Shown piece after piece: positions 23,775-33,545 of a stretch of DNA of 64,000 bases; within the stretch, counting starts at the first letter, position 1, and each line of letters opens with the position of its first letter. This DNA comes from Pisolithus tinctorius (taxonomy: Eukaryota; Basidiomycota; Agaricomycetes; Boletales; Pisolithaceae), in the NCBI GenBank assembly GCA_024663395.1, contig JANFAH010000021.1, positions 186,001 to 250,000 of the forward strand, given 5' to 3'. A program made the translations under genes and the position numbers. A model generated the notes under the pieces. The model ran no database searches, was not told the origin of the DNA, and saw only the letters and a program-made list of their open reading frames with translations.

Positions 23775-24697
23775 ATGCCTTCCACGATTAAGAGCATTTC
23801 GCCATTCTACGACCATGATTCAGCCACACCTCCACCATTTCCTACTATGCTTACTGACCAACTTGAGCTCTTTGGAAAAGCATCTCGTTCAAAGAGCTCA
23901 GGCCTACTTGCTGACGAAGTCCTCCCCCCAGCCCATACACTTTCGTCCAAGAAGGTGCATGTCTCTGAAGTTCCGGCACAATCCCAGAAATCTACTCTGG
24001 CCCCTGAGTTCGTTGTAGCTTCCAAGACTCCAGCCGCGTGGTTTGGAACTCCCTACCCGAAGAGAGCCCCTTCACAGGCTCGTTCTGAATCCACCAGTAC
24101 TCCTAGCACCTCATCTGACAAGGAAGAAGCGGTGTCTTCAGACAATGACTTGACCTCGAGCATCCAGTCGGAGTTGAAGGTTCCCAAACCTCCTGGGGAG
24201 CCTGGGCGTCCTGGCAGAGGCGGTTACACACTTGAAACAGCGTTGAATTGGAATCGGAAGGTGTACTCTAAGTTCAAGGTTTTCCACAGCGCTACCCTTT
24301 TGTAACCTGACTAACCCCTCCATGGTCTAGAAGTACATGCATGCTCTAATTGACGAGCATCTCGACACCAAGAAGTGTCTATCTGCGCAAGACCCTGCCC
24401 TCCTCAAGGTCGTCTGCCAAAAGGTAAGTCATCATCCACTATACAGTATTTAATACATATACAATCTCATGTTGTTAGGCTGTCGATAAGTTTCCGGACC
24501 TTGAGGTTTACAGTAATTATTGGCCGGTGAACGATATGATTATGATGCGACTGAAGTATACATCCAGCCGTGCCAGACGGCGAGAATCTGAGTTGGCTGC
24601 CAGCAAGGGAAAGAAGATAAAGACCACTGTGCGCAACTTTTTCTCTCTCGAGCAACTCGTTGCTGATCGTCGGTTTCTTCACTGCAGAGGTAGCTGA
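23775..24697 (+). CDS. Uncharacterised transposon cargo protein with possible AT-hook
   Basis: Three exons are proposed. Exon 1 starts MPSTIKSISPFYDHDSATPP and is Ser/Pro-rich with low complexity; it contains EPGRPGRGGYTLETALNW, whose GRPGRG word resembles an AT-hook. An intron follows KVYSKFK (near 24,278-24,330), then KYMHALIDEHLDTKKCLSAQ, LLKVVCQK, a second intron with GTAAGT donor (24,424), and AVDKFPDLEVYSNYWPVNDM, MRLKYTSSRARRRES and a short tail ending at 24,697. The second half resembles a conserved but unnamed Agaricomycete domain (xxYSNYWPVxDMxxxRLKYTSxRxR). DNA binding is an inference. It is transcribed away from the WD40-like gene. Confidence 0.55.
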
Positions 24698-27600
24698 CAG
24701 GGTGGGCTGACACTGCTGGCAGTAGATATGACATCGAGTCACTTTAACTACGTATCTTTGTGCGCATGCTATATGATAATCTCACTTTTCCATCTGTCTC
24801 CGAGACCTCCCTCCATGTTGCAATAAGCTGTTACATTCCGACCTACGACTACAGTACATTCACCGCTGCAGTTGCCTGTCGCCCATCTGTCGGTTCTACA
24901 TCTCTGCAGCTAAGTGCAGAACCGACGGCGTGTTTCTGCCACTGCGAGAAAAATGCTCACGGCCACTTCCCTCATAACGATGTCAAAAAGAGTGTTCCAT
25001 CTCCAAAAACTGTACACTGTCGGACTTACCCATTGAGTAAACTTCTTTCTCAAGTTTCTGTGCAGCCCCGAGATCACCAAACTGATACTCGTAACGTGCC
25101 TACCTTTCCCGCGACAGTCGTACCCGAGGTGATGGCGTGCTTGGAGAGCTCGAGGGTGCGGGCTGTCCTTGCGGTGGTGGTAGGATTTGAGATTGTGAGC
25201 TCAGCGCGCATGTTGAATGAGTAGTAGTAGATGGATTGATGGTCGGGACGAACAGGATGGGAGTGGGGTGCGAACAGCAGGCCCAGGTGTCTCTGTAAGA
25301 GTTTCCAGATGAGACGAAGGCAAATCAGACAAAAAACCAACCGTAATCTTGTTCGGCCCGTTCTCGATAGCTCGGCGTGCATGTTGAATGAGTAGTAGTA
25401 GATGGATTGACAGTCGGGACGAACAGGATGGGAGTGGGGTGCGAACAACAGGCCCAGGTGTCTCTGTAGGAGTTTGCAGATGAGACGAAGGCAAATCAGA
25501 CATAAAACAAACCGTAATCTTGTTCAGTCCATTCTCGAAGGCCTCAAGCTCAGACCACAACGTCCCAACATTCTCGAGCGGAATCGATGGTAGACCTTAC
25601 GGAAAGCGTCCCCCTTGTTGTTCTTTCCCAAGTCGTATTCATTGCTTTATGACATCAGTCAATGCTGACAGTGTTGAACGGGATGGGTGGACGTTCGTAC
25701 CTCGCCAGCTTTGAAAAATTGTATGTAGTCACGCCAAACCGCCTTGTCCGATGCGATTGTCGAGCACTGGCTGCCGTATGAGATGTGGCTGATGGGATTT
25801 GATACGCATGGATGTCGAAAAAAGTGTTTCAATTTCGGGCTGTAAACAAGGTGATCGAGTACAAACTCCTAAGTTCGACTGATGGCTTCAAGGATCTGTA
25901 GGTTTCGACGTTGGATTGAATGCGGGGCCGCGATCCTGCCTGACTAACCTTCCAGAGGTCAACTGAAAGTGAAGAACGAGATTTGTTTGGGTATGTATAT
26001 AGTTATCGCGTATCAACGTTCAACACCTATGCAGGTAATAGCCAGCCTCAGGATTCAAGCATGTCTCCACCACCACTTCGTAATGTAGCCAGCTACAAAG
26101 TATGTCCCCGTGACCGCTCCTGGATACGTGCACTCATACGCAGATTCAACGGTTTCACGAAGGCGAGAGAACGAGGTGGCTTGGACCTTTGTGACCTCTT
26201 GAGATATTGCACAAAACTGTACGTGAAATCAGTAGAGATTTTCAAGCTCAACTCAATTAATCCTAACCAAGGCATCATGTAGTCTGCAAGGGCAGCATCT
26301 CTGGGTCACATATTTACTACAGATCTTGCACCCACTCTCATCACAACAGCATCACCTCGGAATTTGCTGTCATCGCTGCTCAAAAGTGGATTCGGGCAAA
26401 GATGGCAGTGTCGCTTGAAGAAAACACAAAAGTGGTAAGTGTGCCGTCCCTCCACGATAGTAACTTCACAGTTATGAATGTATGGCTGTAGGCAAGACTC
26501 CTGGAATAAACTTTCTGTGACGGGGAATCTGTTCGCCATCGCCGTCCGCGATGGGTCAGCACAGCGTGTGGGCATTGTCACTTGGCGTGGACGGGACCAC
26601 GCAGATGAGTATAGCCTACACTTGAGGCGAAGGTCAGGTGACTTCATGACATTTTCATTTCGTTCCACTTACCGATGAGGAAGGCAGGATATACATGCGG
26701 GAATTCACCATCTCTAGGATGGAGGGCGCACTGGGCAGTGGGTGAAGGAGCAACAGGTGTCCAGCACCAAAGGCAATATACGATGTTATCAGCGGGCGAT
26801 CAGTGAGTGGGCGATCACTGAGCGAGCGACTACTTATCTTTTCTGATACATATACCGACTCTCCAGACTAGCCGCTTTTATCCCAACAATTACCCCAACA
26901 ATTACAACAATAAGAACAATAATTCGAGGCGATGTAAGCGTAGTCATCGTGCATGTTTCCTGACCCAACCGACTCACGTTATCTTCATTTTTTTCCCCTC
27001 CCCTTTTTGTCCGAAGGTGGCGTTCTGCGATGAGATATTTTGACCATGAAAAAGGATCAAGGTTACCCCATGGTCAACATGCCTGGCAAATTCTGCGCTC
27101 ACGGTTCGTCGTCTAGCATATCGTCTTCGTTGTCTCTGCATACCGCCCGAGGACCGGTGTGAGTCAAAGTGAGGTTTAGTGGTGGAAACCAACCAAAACC
27201 AACACAAAAGACAATGAAAGCGAGTGGTGGTGTGCCTATGCAGTACCTAGATGGTGGAACCTGTTCCTTGGGAGGGTTTTTTTTGCGAGCTACAACACTC
27301 AAAGATGAGTGCTGAGGGTTGGGGGTGCTCCTGACGAAGAAGGAGCAGAAATGCGAGAGGAAGCGATGGGGTAGACTGCTGTCAGCCTACAGAAGGGTGG
27401 ATGATGACTTAATTCGATGTCCTGAGCTTCACTGAGCTCAGGGAGGACTTGGGGCGAAGTAGATCAATGATAGATGAGAATAAGCGAAGTAGACGATAGT
27501 TAGACCCTTAATAAAGTCTCAACTATCGAAGCTGCTGAGTGATTTACTGAATGATAATAAAATGCGAGCAAGAGGGGCTCTCTGATGTCTCTTCTTTTTC

Positions 27601-28120
27601 TTTGCTACCTAAGTACAGTGATTTATATACAGTACAGGGGCGTTGCCTATGGAAAACAAGGTGCAAACACTTGGTAAGTGATTGGTAACTGATGAGTAAG
27701 GAATGTAAGCGGTGGGTAATCGTCTTAGAAAGCATTGGTGAGCATTGGTAAGGATAAGTAAGCCAAAAAGCGAAGAATCAGTAAGCAAGGGCAAAAGATT
27801 GGTAAGTATTGGCAATAGGTGAGTCAAAGACAGTCAGAATGTCAAAGTATGAGTCAAGTAATGTCAGAAACCGGGAAAGCGCACTGGAATCGCATTAGGG
27901 GGAGGCTGTGCATGTCACATCTCGAAGAGATCGTTTCTGAGCCAAAGTGGGATGACAGAGAGGCAGCACCGATCTGATGCCGATATAGTACATCCAAAAG
28001 CAGACAGGGTGAGCCAGATGTCAACAGGGGTCAAGCTTTGGGGGTCTGTGGGGTGACAGGAGCATAAGGGATCGCAACTTTCCCCCCCTTACTGTCCTCT
28101 CAGTGAAGCAAATAAAAACT
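24698..28120. other. 3.4-kb transposon interior without a confident gene
   Basis: Apart from the 171-bp tandem repeat (separate entry), I can support no gene here. A 99-codon frame at 25,983-26,282 (RDRSWIRALIRRFNGFTKAR) follows an AG acceptor and may be an exon of something unknown. Read on the minus strand, 27,480-27,830 has a TATATAAA word near 27,612-27,619 and a TTTATTATCATT tract, looking like a promoter or a solo LTR, but no ends are defined. GGGCGATCA words cluster near 26,795-26,825. Confidence 0.35.
25204..25540. repeat. Two-copy tandem repeat, unit 171 bp
   Basis: CATGTTGAATGAGTAGTAGT occurs at 25,209 and again at 25,380, and similarity continues for almost the whole 171-bp unit with few differences. 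Because 171 is a multiple of three, the minus-strand frame repeats 57 residues in phase. That alone does not show that it is coding. Confidence 0.85.
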
Positions 28121-28908
28121 TCATGAATGAGGCTCTGTTGGAAGAGAGGATGAAGGGGGAGCGTCTTCTGCTGTATCTTGCAATAAGGAGGCAAGATGTG
28201 CATCATACTCGTCATGGATGCGATCAGGGAGAGTGGAGAACAGTAGATTATACTGTAGCTGTCATAATTTTGGAAGAATGACGGACGAGACTGGTATGAA
28301 GACGTTGCAGGGAGCAGGGAGGAAGGATCCATATGCTTCTTGGACTGGAGAGACTGAAACGACCACATAAGACCTTTCCAAGCGAATGACAGACCTGAGG
28401 CGACCAAAGAATGTCCTCCTAGAGGTCATACTGACAAAAAGAACATGCTGTCCAAGCTGGATGGGCCGAGAGGGGGCAGATGAGGGTGGGATGTACCAGG
28501 ATGCTTCAGGACGGAAGCTAGTAGGAACTCCTGGTAGATATACATAGCCATGGTCCCTAGCAAAGGGGACAAGCGAAATGACTGATGTGGAGGTGGCCAT
28601 ATCAGAAGAATTAGCGAAATGAGCATCTTTTGGAGGGAGTGCTGTAGAAATGTGTGGAGTGCGCAAATCCTTTCCAATTTTGGAAGGTAGGATCGCATGG
28701 CTGAGCACTACAAGTGAGTGTGGGAATGGTTTCTGTGTCTGCAGAATTGGCGGAGATACATCGAAAACCGGAATGCCGTACACAGGCGCTTAACTCGCTT
28801 CCTCCTTTTTTCTTTGGCATTGACAACCCGTTCTTGTGCGAGGGATGACTGCCAACATTTCTGGCCGTCCTTCTTCGCATGAGGGCTATGGTCTTCATCT
28901 CCATTCAT
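28121..28908 (-). CDS. Unidentified transposon-internal gene
   Basis: Proposed start MNGDEDHSPHAKKDGQKC at 28,908, with a basic stretch NAKEKRRKR. A GTTAAG donor (near 28,786) and CTGCAG acceptor would join it in phase to TQKPFPHSLVVLSHAILPSK. The frame then continues as FARDHGYVYLPGVPTSFRPE, ASWYIPPSSAPSRP and QHVLFVSMTSRRTFFGRL. A later exon may give LFSTLPDRIHDEYDAHLASL ending at 28,121. The internal sequence looks protein-like, but I recognise no family and the 3' exon structure is ambiguous. Confidence 0.38.
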
Positions 28909-28948
28909 CAGCTACATCCATGTCCACCTCACCAAACACCTTTGGTGT

Positions 28949-29293
28949 GTGACACTGGAGGATGTACAGACAGTACCTGAGAACACCCTGTTTGATGATG
29001 ATGGTGATCCAGCAGATGTAGCGCTGGCGTTGGATGAGGCTGCTGGCCAAACAGGTGATGTTCACAGTCCCATGGTTGGCGACATGATGGTACTGGAGCG
29101 GGCGACAGGGGATCATAACACAGTAGCAACAGTGACAGATGGCTGCAGAGCAGCTGGCATAATGGTAGTGGACGGTCGCAGCGTTGGCAGTGGCATGACA
29201 ATGATGGAGGATTGTAATGCCGCTGGCAGTACTGCAGGAACGCTGACCTCGAAACGGGCAAGACTCCACACTTCGTCGCCGCTCGTTTACTGA
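28949..29293 (+). CDS. Doubtful open frame
   Basis: A 114-codon frame starting MTLEDVQTVPENTLFDDDGD, rich in Ala, Gly, Asp and Met with loosely repeated GDHNTVATVTDG-type words. The minus strand is also open for 124 codons over the same bases. It may be a degenerate 5' part of the following pseudogene, but it is in a different frame. Kept only as a low-confidence entry. Confidence 0.2.
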   Translation: MTLEDVQTVPENTLFDDDGDPADVALALDEAAGQTGDVHSPMVGDMMVLERATGDHNTVATVTDGCRAAGIMVVDGRSVGSGMTMMEDCNAAGSTAGTLTSKRARLHTSSPLVY

Positions 29294-29322
29294 CTTGTCC
29301 CACAGAGCTTGCGGTCAGCTGA

Positions 29323-31657
29323 TTCAGCCGTGAAGTGCTGTCACAAAGAAGAAGACTTTTCTATGACCTTGTGACAGCAGTTGTATTGTCAAGGAGAATG
29401 CATTCGTGGCTTGAAAAACAAATTGTGAGATCAAGAGAAGGTACGTAGACAAAGCGCCGGCTACTACAATATTCTAAGCTACTCTGACAGGCTTTCCAAG
29501 AGCAACAGTGCATTATCTGACAGGAATATGAAGACCGCCATCGTGCAGCTTTGAACTCTGTCACAAAAGACTTCCAGGCGCAAAAGGATGCACTCAATGA
29601 AATGGGAACGGTTCTGCAGAGCAGAGAGGCCGGGTTGGCTTTGCTGCGTGCAGAGCTTGAAAAAGAGCATACAGAACTACAAGAACAACTTCGGAATGAG
29701 CAGCGACTGGTCACACAGCAGAACCATGCACAACTTGAAGCTTATCAAAGGAGGTTCGGGGTACGTTGCAGGCGATGATGTTGAGATAATGTTAATGTTT
29801 GGTCCCTAGCTTGAAATCCAAACCCAAGTGGAGAAAATGTCGACTGCCTGAGTAGCGGATCTCGAGGCTCGTATGCAAGAAGAGGTGACGAGGTTGAGGG
29901 AATCGATACAGGTGTGTGGCGAATGACTAGATCAGACGTGGAAAGTAACTAATATACTTATCAGGCAGAGAAGGAGAGGGAGATGGCAAATCTCGAGCAG
30001 CAGTACTATCGCATGAGAAACGTTCATACTACACCCCAGGCTGATGAAATGATGGGTTACCGAGGGGAATGCTCTACATCCTCATCCTCTCAACCCTTTC
30101 AACACCCCACTCTGCCTCTCTGGCCCCCTCGACCGGTGCAAACCAGCACTCCTCACCAAGGAGAGCGTTCTTCATCACCGTCCTCGCAACCCTTCCAACA
30201 TGCTGCTCAGCAGCCTCCCCACCCCTCTCGGTCTGCTCAATTTTCACAGTCCAACGCTCCTTCCCTCGAAGCTATCAAAAGGATTAGGCGAGCCCGGGGT
30301 ACCTCAACACGAACCCGTCTCCTTGGAGTTGTTGTCAATGTACATCATCATCGGATCTTGTAACACCTTTGTCTGACGTCCAGACACAGGATGACATAGG
30401 AATTGGAACGCCATCAGCAGCGAGACAGATGAACTCAGACGAAGAGCACGAACCGAACGATGATGACAGCAGTACAGTCCCTGTCTCGGCGATGATGGAA
30501 GCGGTGACCAAGGGAGTAGAGGCGGCACTTTGTAATATCCTTGCCAAAGGACAGACGATCACTAGCCGGTGTGGAAGACGCAATCACTGTCACAGAGCCT
30601 GTGAAGATGAAGAGGTCAGGCTAGAAAAGGAGAGCGAATCTACCATTCACCGTGATTTCATATTAGTATGTGGTTAATCTGTCCGTCCACCCAACTTACC
30701 CAAAACTGCTATCAACAGGCGGACGTCCATTGCCTCTTCAAGGAGAGGCTTGGAATTACACAAGACATCGACTTCATCACACACCAGCCGGCGACAGCTG
30801 AAGATATTCACACTTACGAGTATGAGGATGGACCTGGACCAGACCGAAACAAGCTCGCATTTGACCTTGCCCAGAACTACTCATCACCATGGAATACTTT
30901 TATTCTCGAACTGCTTTGTCAAGAGTTTCAAGCACGCTGCGAGGACAAGAACTGGCCAATCAAAAGAAGTGACAGTTATGTCATGGAGATACTACGGGAA
31001 CGCTACAAGCGGCTACAGACAGTGTGGAGAAATGCACAACCTAAACTAACATCCAAAGGTGCCTTGGAAACACCTGTGGAGACTGAGGCACACTTGGTTG
31101 AAGAAAGAATGCAGATAGGGAAGGAAAGCAGGCAGGCCAACCATCGCCGGAACGTAAGTTTGTAAACCGAGTCACGTCCCTCTAGTACTAATATTTACAC
31201 TCGCCAGAAATATCACCGCAGGATCCTCGTACTCAATCAAATGGTCAAGCTGAAATCTGAAGTACAAGATGACGATATCCAAAGCTGGAAGTGACTACAG
31301 CGCCTCATCAAGATGTTAGGTGAGCATGGTATGAGTTCTGAGGAGAGCTCAGTGGAGAATGGGGTGGAGAATATCCTTCGTGTGAAGAACATGCCATGGC
31401 GCAGGAACATAGATCGAGAGCTAGAAATTGTGGATTTCCAGCGTATCCTTGACACCGATGTTTTCTCTCCCCAAGGTTCCAAGCCTCTCACTCGCAAACG
31501 TGCGCCTGACAATCCATCAACTACACATAGTGCTGCAAAAGCTTTACCCCTTGCATTGTACGATGGTGCCTGGATTGCGCACCTCACTGAACGTGAGATT
31601 GAGGCACTCGACGTTCCTCAACAAACATTCCCTTGGATGAAAGTCGTCGTCGCATAG
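29323..31657 (+). pseudogene. Broken copy of a conserved Agaricomycete coiled-coil gene
   Basis: Conserved pieces run in order: SRRMHSWLEKQIVRSRE, a coiled-coil (REAGLALLRAELEKEHTELQ), a Ser/Pro/Gln-rich linker (SQPFQHAAQQPPHPSRSAQF), an acidic patch, FKERLGITQDIDFITHQPAT, EDGPGPDRNKLAFDLAQNYS, ERYKRLQTVWRNAQPKL, KYHRRILVLNQMVKLKSEV, EHGMSSEESSVENGVENIL, NMPWRRNIDRELEIVDFQRI and the C-terminus PQQTFPWMKVVVA. The order fits a large hypothetical family I associate with Agaricomycete genomes. In-frame stops occur at 29,320-29,322 (just upstream), 29,849-29,851 (after MSTA) and 31,292-31,294 (after IQSWK). None is removed by an obvious intron, so the copy is likely non-functional. Function of the family unknown. 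Confidence 0.6.
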
Positions 31658-31760
31658 GACGGACTTATCATGTGTATTACTCAAACGTATTACTCAAATT
31701 TGACTCCATGTAGTGACCCCAGGTTGCACGACTTGAGGGACTTGGCACACTTGCTGGATG

Positions 31761-32207
31761 CGCACAGTTTGCGCGATGGACGACGACCAATGACTGGGCG
31801 ATCGTCAGGCGATCAGTATCATCTGCAGATTATACTTCAAGATTGCACACACGGTTTTTTTTTGTTTTTAAACTTCAACAAAAATCAATGGTCTTTTTGT
31901 TTGGCAATATTGTAAATATAGGCTGTCGTTTAGGCAACGGCAAAACTTCACATGTGAGCAGATTTTCTACTCAAAGGCAACATTTCATGTTTGCACATTC
32001 GTTGTTTCGGAGACCATACATCTTATTTAGACTGACGTTCAGAACGCAGCCGCACGCTCGTAAGTATTTGAAGTTTTAGCCAATATTTTTCCTATCAACA
32101 ACACTTCAAGTCTTGCCATCACACCAATGTCAACCTAAACTTCAGATTTCATCTTCACATTTTCGACAACCTTTGAACCTGGTCTAAACTCTGCTAACCG
32201 CGTTGTG
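31761..32207 (-). repeat. Right terminal inverted repeat
   Basis: Reverse complement of 16,986-17,440 with about a dozen differences and small gaps. It ends CTCTGCTAACCGCGTTGTG, followed by the ACA target duplication. The inner edge carries GGGCGATCGTCAGGCGATCA, a tandem pair of the subterminal word. Confidence 0.9.
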
Positions 32208-32210
32208 ACA

Positions 32211-32605
32211 GCTCGAAATTACCATGTATGGCAAGTAGACCCACAAACCAAAAAAGGCGAAAATGTCCTTGCAAGCCACTCATTCCATCGTTCCTCATTG
32301 CATCTTCCAATTTGCGAAACATACAAAAGCACAAGAGCCTATGTGTATGAAAATATCCACAGGATTTGTGGATGAAGGCGGTATATCGACGTGGAGGGAT
32401 TGCAATCGGTTCCAAAGCAATCATCCGCCAACTCAGAAATACCAAATATGGTATATCCTGTACTCTGCGATTGCCACCATCAAGCCCGTCGCGGTTCCTG
32501 GCAACCCATCCCTTGATTGTTGCTTGACTGCCCTTATGTCAAATTGCTACATACCACGAAGTATAGTTGGTTCTGAGTGTATACGTGACTCTGTCGTTCG
32601 AAAGT
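32211..32605. repeat. Duplicated block, copy 2 right part
   Basis: This continues copy 2 beyond the transposon: GCTCGAAATTACCATGTATG, then AAAAAAGGCGAAAATGTC, a 10-bp palindrome (GATTGCAATC) and AAATACCAAATATGGTATAT, as in copies 1 and 3. Copies 2 and 3 remain alike to about TCGAAAGTAT at 32,600/42,583, past the point where copy 1 diverges, so they are the closer pair. Confidence 0.8.
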
Positions 32606-33545
32606 ATTGAACATTTCACTGAACTGGGGTTCAATCGAACAAAGCCTTCGACCCTACTGTGTCATCACTTGGTCTATATAGGTTCAAGACCTAATCGCTA
32701 GCAGTCAGCAAGTAAATGATTCTTCGGTTCGGACTTGTCGATTGAGTCAATTCGTCGGTATGACCCACGAGACGTTCTTGGGTAAAGTTAACGCCTCTGT
32801 CGTTCATGGTAAGTTGCAGGCTTGCATTTGTGAGCGCATACTCCGGAAACGAAAGATCCCCCCGTAGCCAAGTGGCTTTATTTCTCTTGTGTCCTACGAG
32901 GGTGTCCAGTTACGAAGTAGTATAGCGACTGTCTCCATTTCCTTTTGCTTGACTCTCCACCTACCTGTGAGATTGGAAATGTTGGTGTCGGACACGTAGG
33001 ACGAAACTGCCTCATGTTGATAGAGAATCGAGGGAATGCTCCGGTCGCTATAGGATGCTGCAGGTCCACTTCGAGATACATAACGCATTGGTAGGATAAA
33101 GCATACGCATCTTCGAGCGATCCGACTTACACAGCTGCCCGAGTCAAGCTAATGTGCTCTTCACCCAAGTATCGCGTGTAGACGAATGACCAGTTTAATA
33201 GGTGCGTAGGATGGGATTAATGCCACGGGACCGACGCACCCGGTGTTCCTTTTCGATTCATGAGGTGTATCGAAAATGGTCGGTATCACCGACATCGTTT
33301 CAGGAACACTTAGACCGGTCGTACATACGAACGCCATACAATCTCGAAATCTTTGCCTGACAATGTTCAGTGAGACGACGATTGCACTCACACGCGCGCG
33401 GACATACTGTGATGCATTGCATGTAGTTATGGATGTTTCATACAGAATCGGACTGTCGTATAGCCGAGGTGGATTCCATTTCGACCTCCGATATGCCTAT
33501 GTACAATGTCCTGAAAATAAAATGCGACCACACGCCAGGTACGAC
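32606..33545. other. Intergenic, no gene seen
   Basis: This lies between the end of duplicated block copy 2 and the 3' end of the large G-domain/TPR/HET gene. Short open frames on both strands show no family features. Confidence 0.35.

Larger units (their letters stand above)
16986..32207. mobile_element. 15.2-kb CACTA-like (Tnp2) transposon with cargo genes
   Basis: The left end reads CACAACGCGGTTAGCAGAGT from 16,986; the right end is its reverse complement, ending at 32,207. The terminal inverted repeats extend about 450 bp with few mismatches. A 3-bp direct repeat ACA (16,983-16,985 and 32,208-32,210) flanks the element, as expected for the CACTA superfamily. Removing the element and one ACA gives GGCAATCACAGCTCGAAATT. 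That matches the uninterrupted paralogous sites at about 12,157-12,176 (GGCAATCAAAGCTC) and 42,188-42,207 (GGCAATCCAAGCTCG). Inside are a Tnp2-type transposase, a WD40-like gene, a possible AT-hook protein gene, another unknown gene, a broken conserved gene and tandem repeats. The ends begin CACAA rather than the textbook CACTA. Confidence 0.92.

Noticed and set aside
27480..27830. Possible solo LTR or LTR promoter on the minus strand (TATATAAA, A-rich tract)
   Set aside because: No matching second LTR, no TG...CA ends, no target duplication and no gag/pol-like frame nearby.
27600..27860. Many GGTAAGT/GGTGAGT words looking like splice donors or a short repeat array
   Set aside because: Spacing is irregular and no consistent unit emerges; not a CRISPR-like or satellite array.
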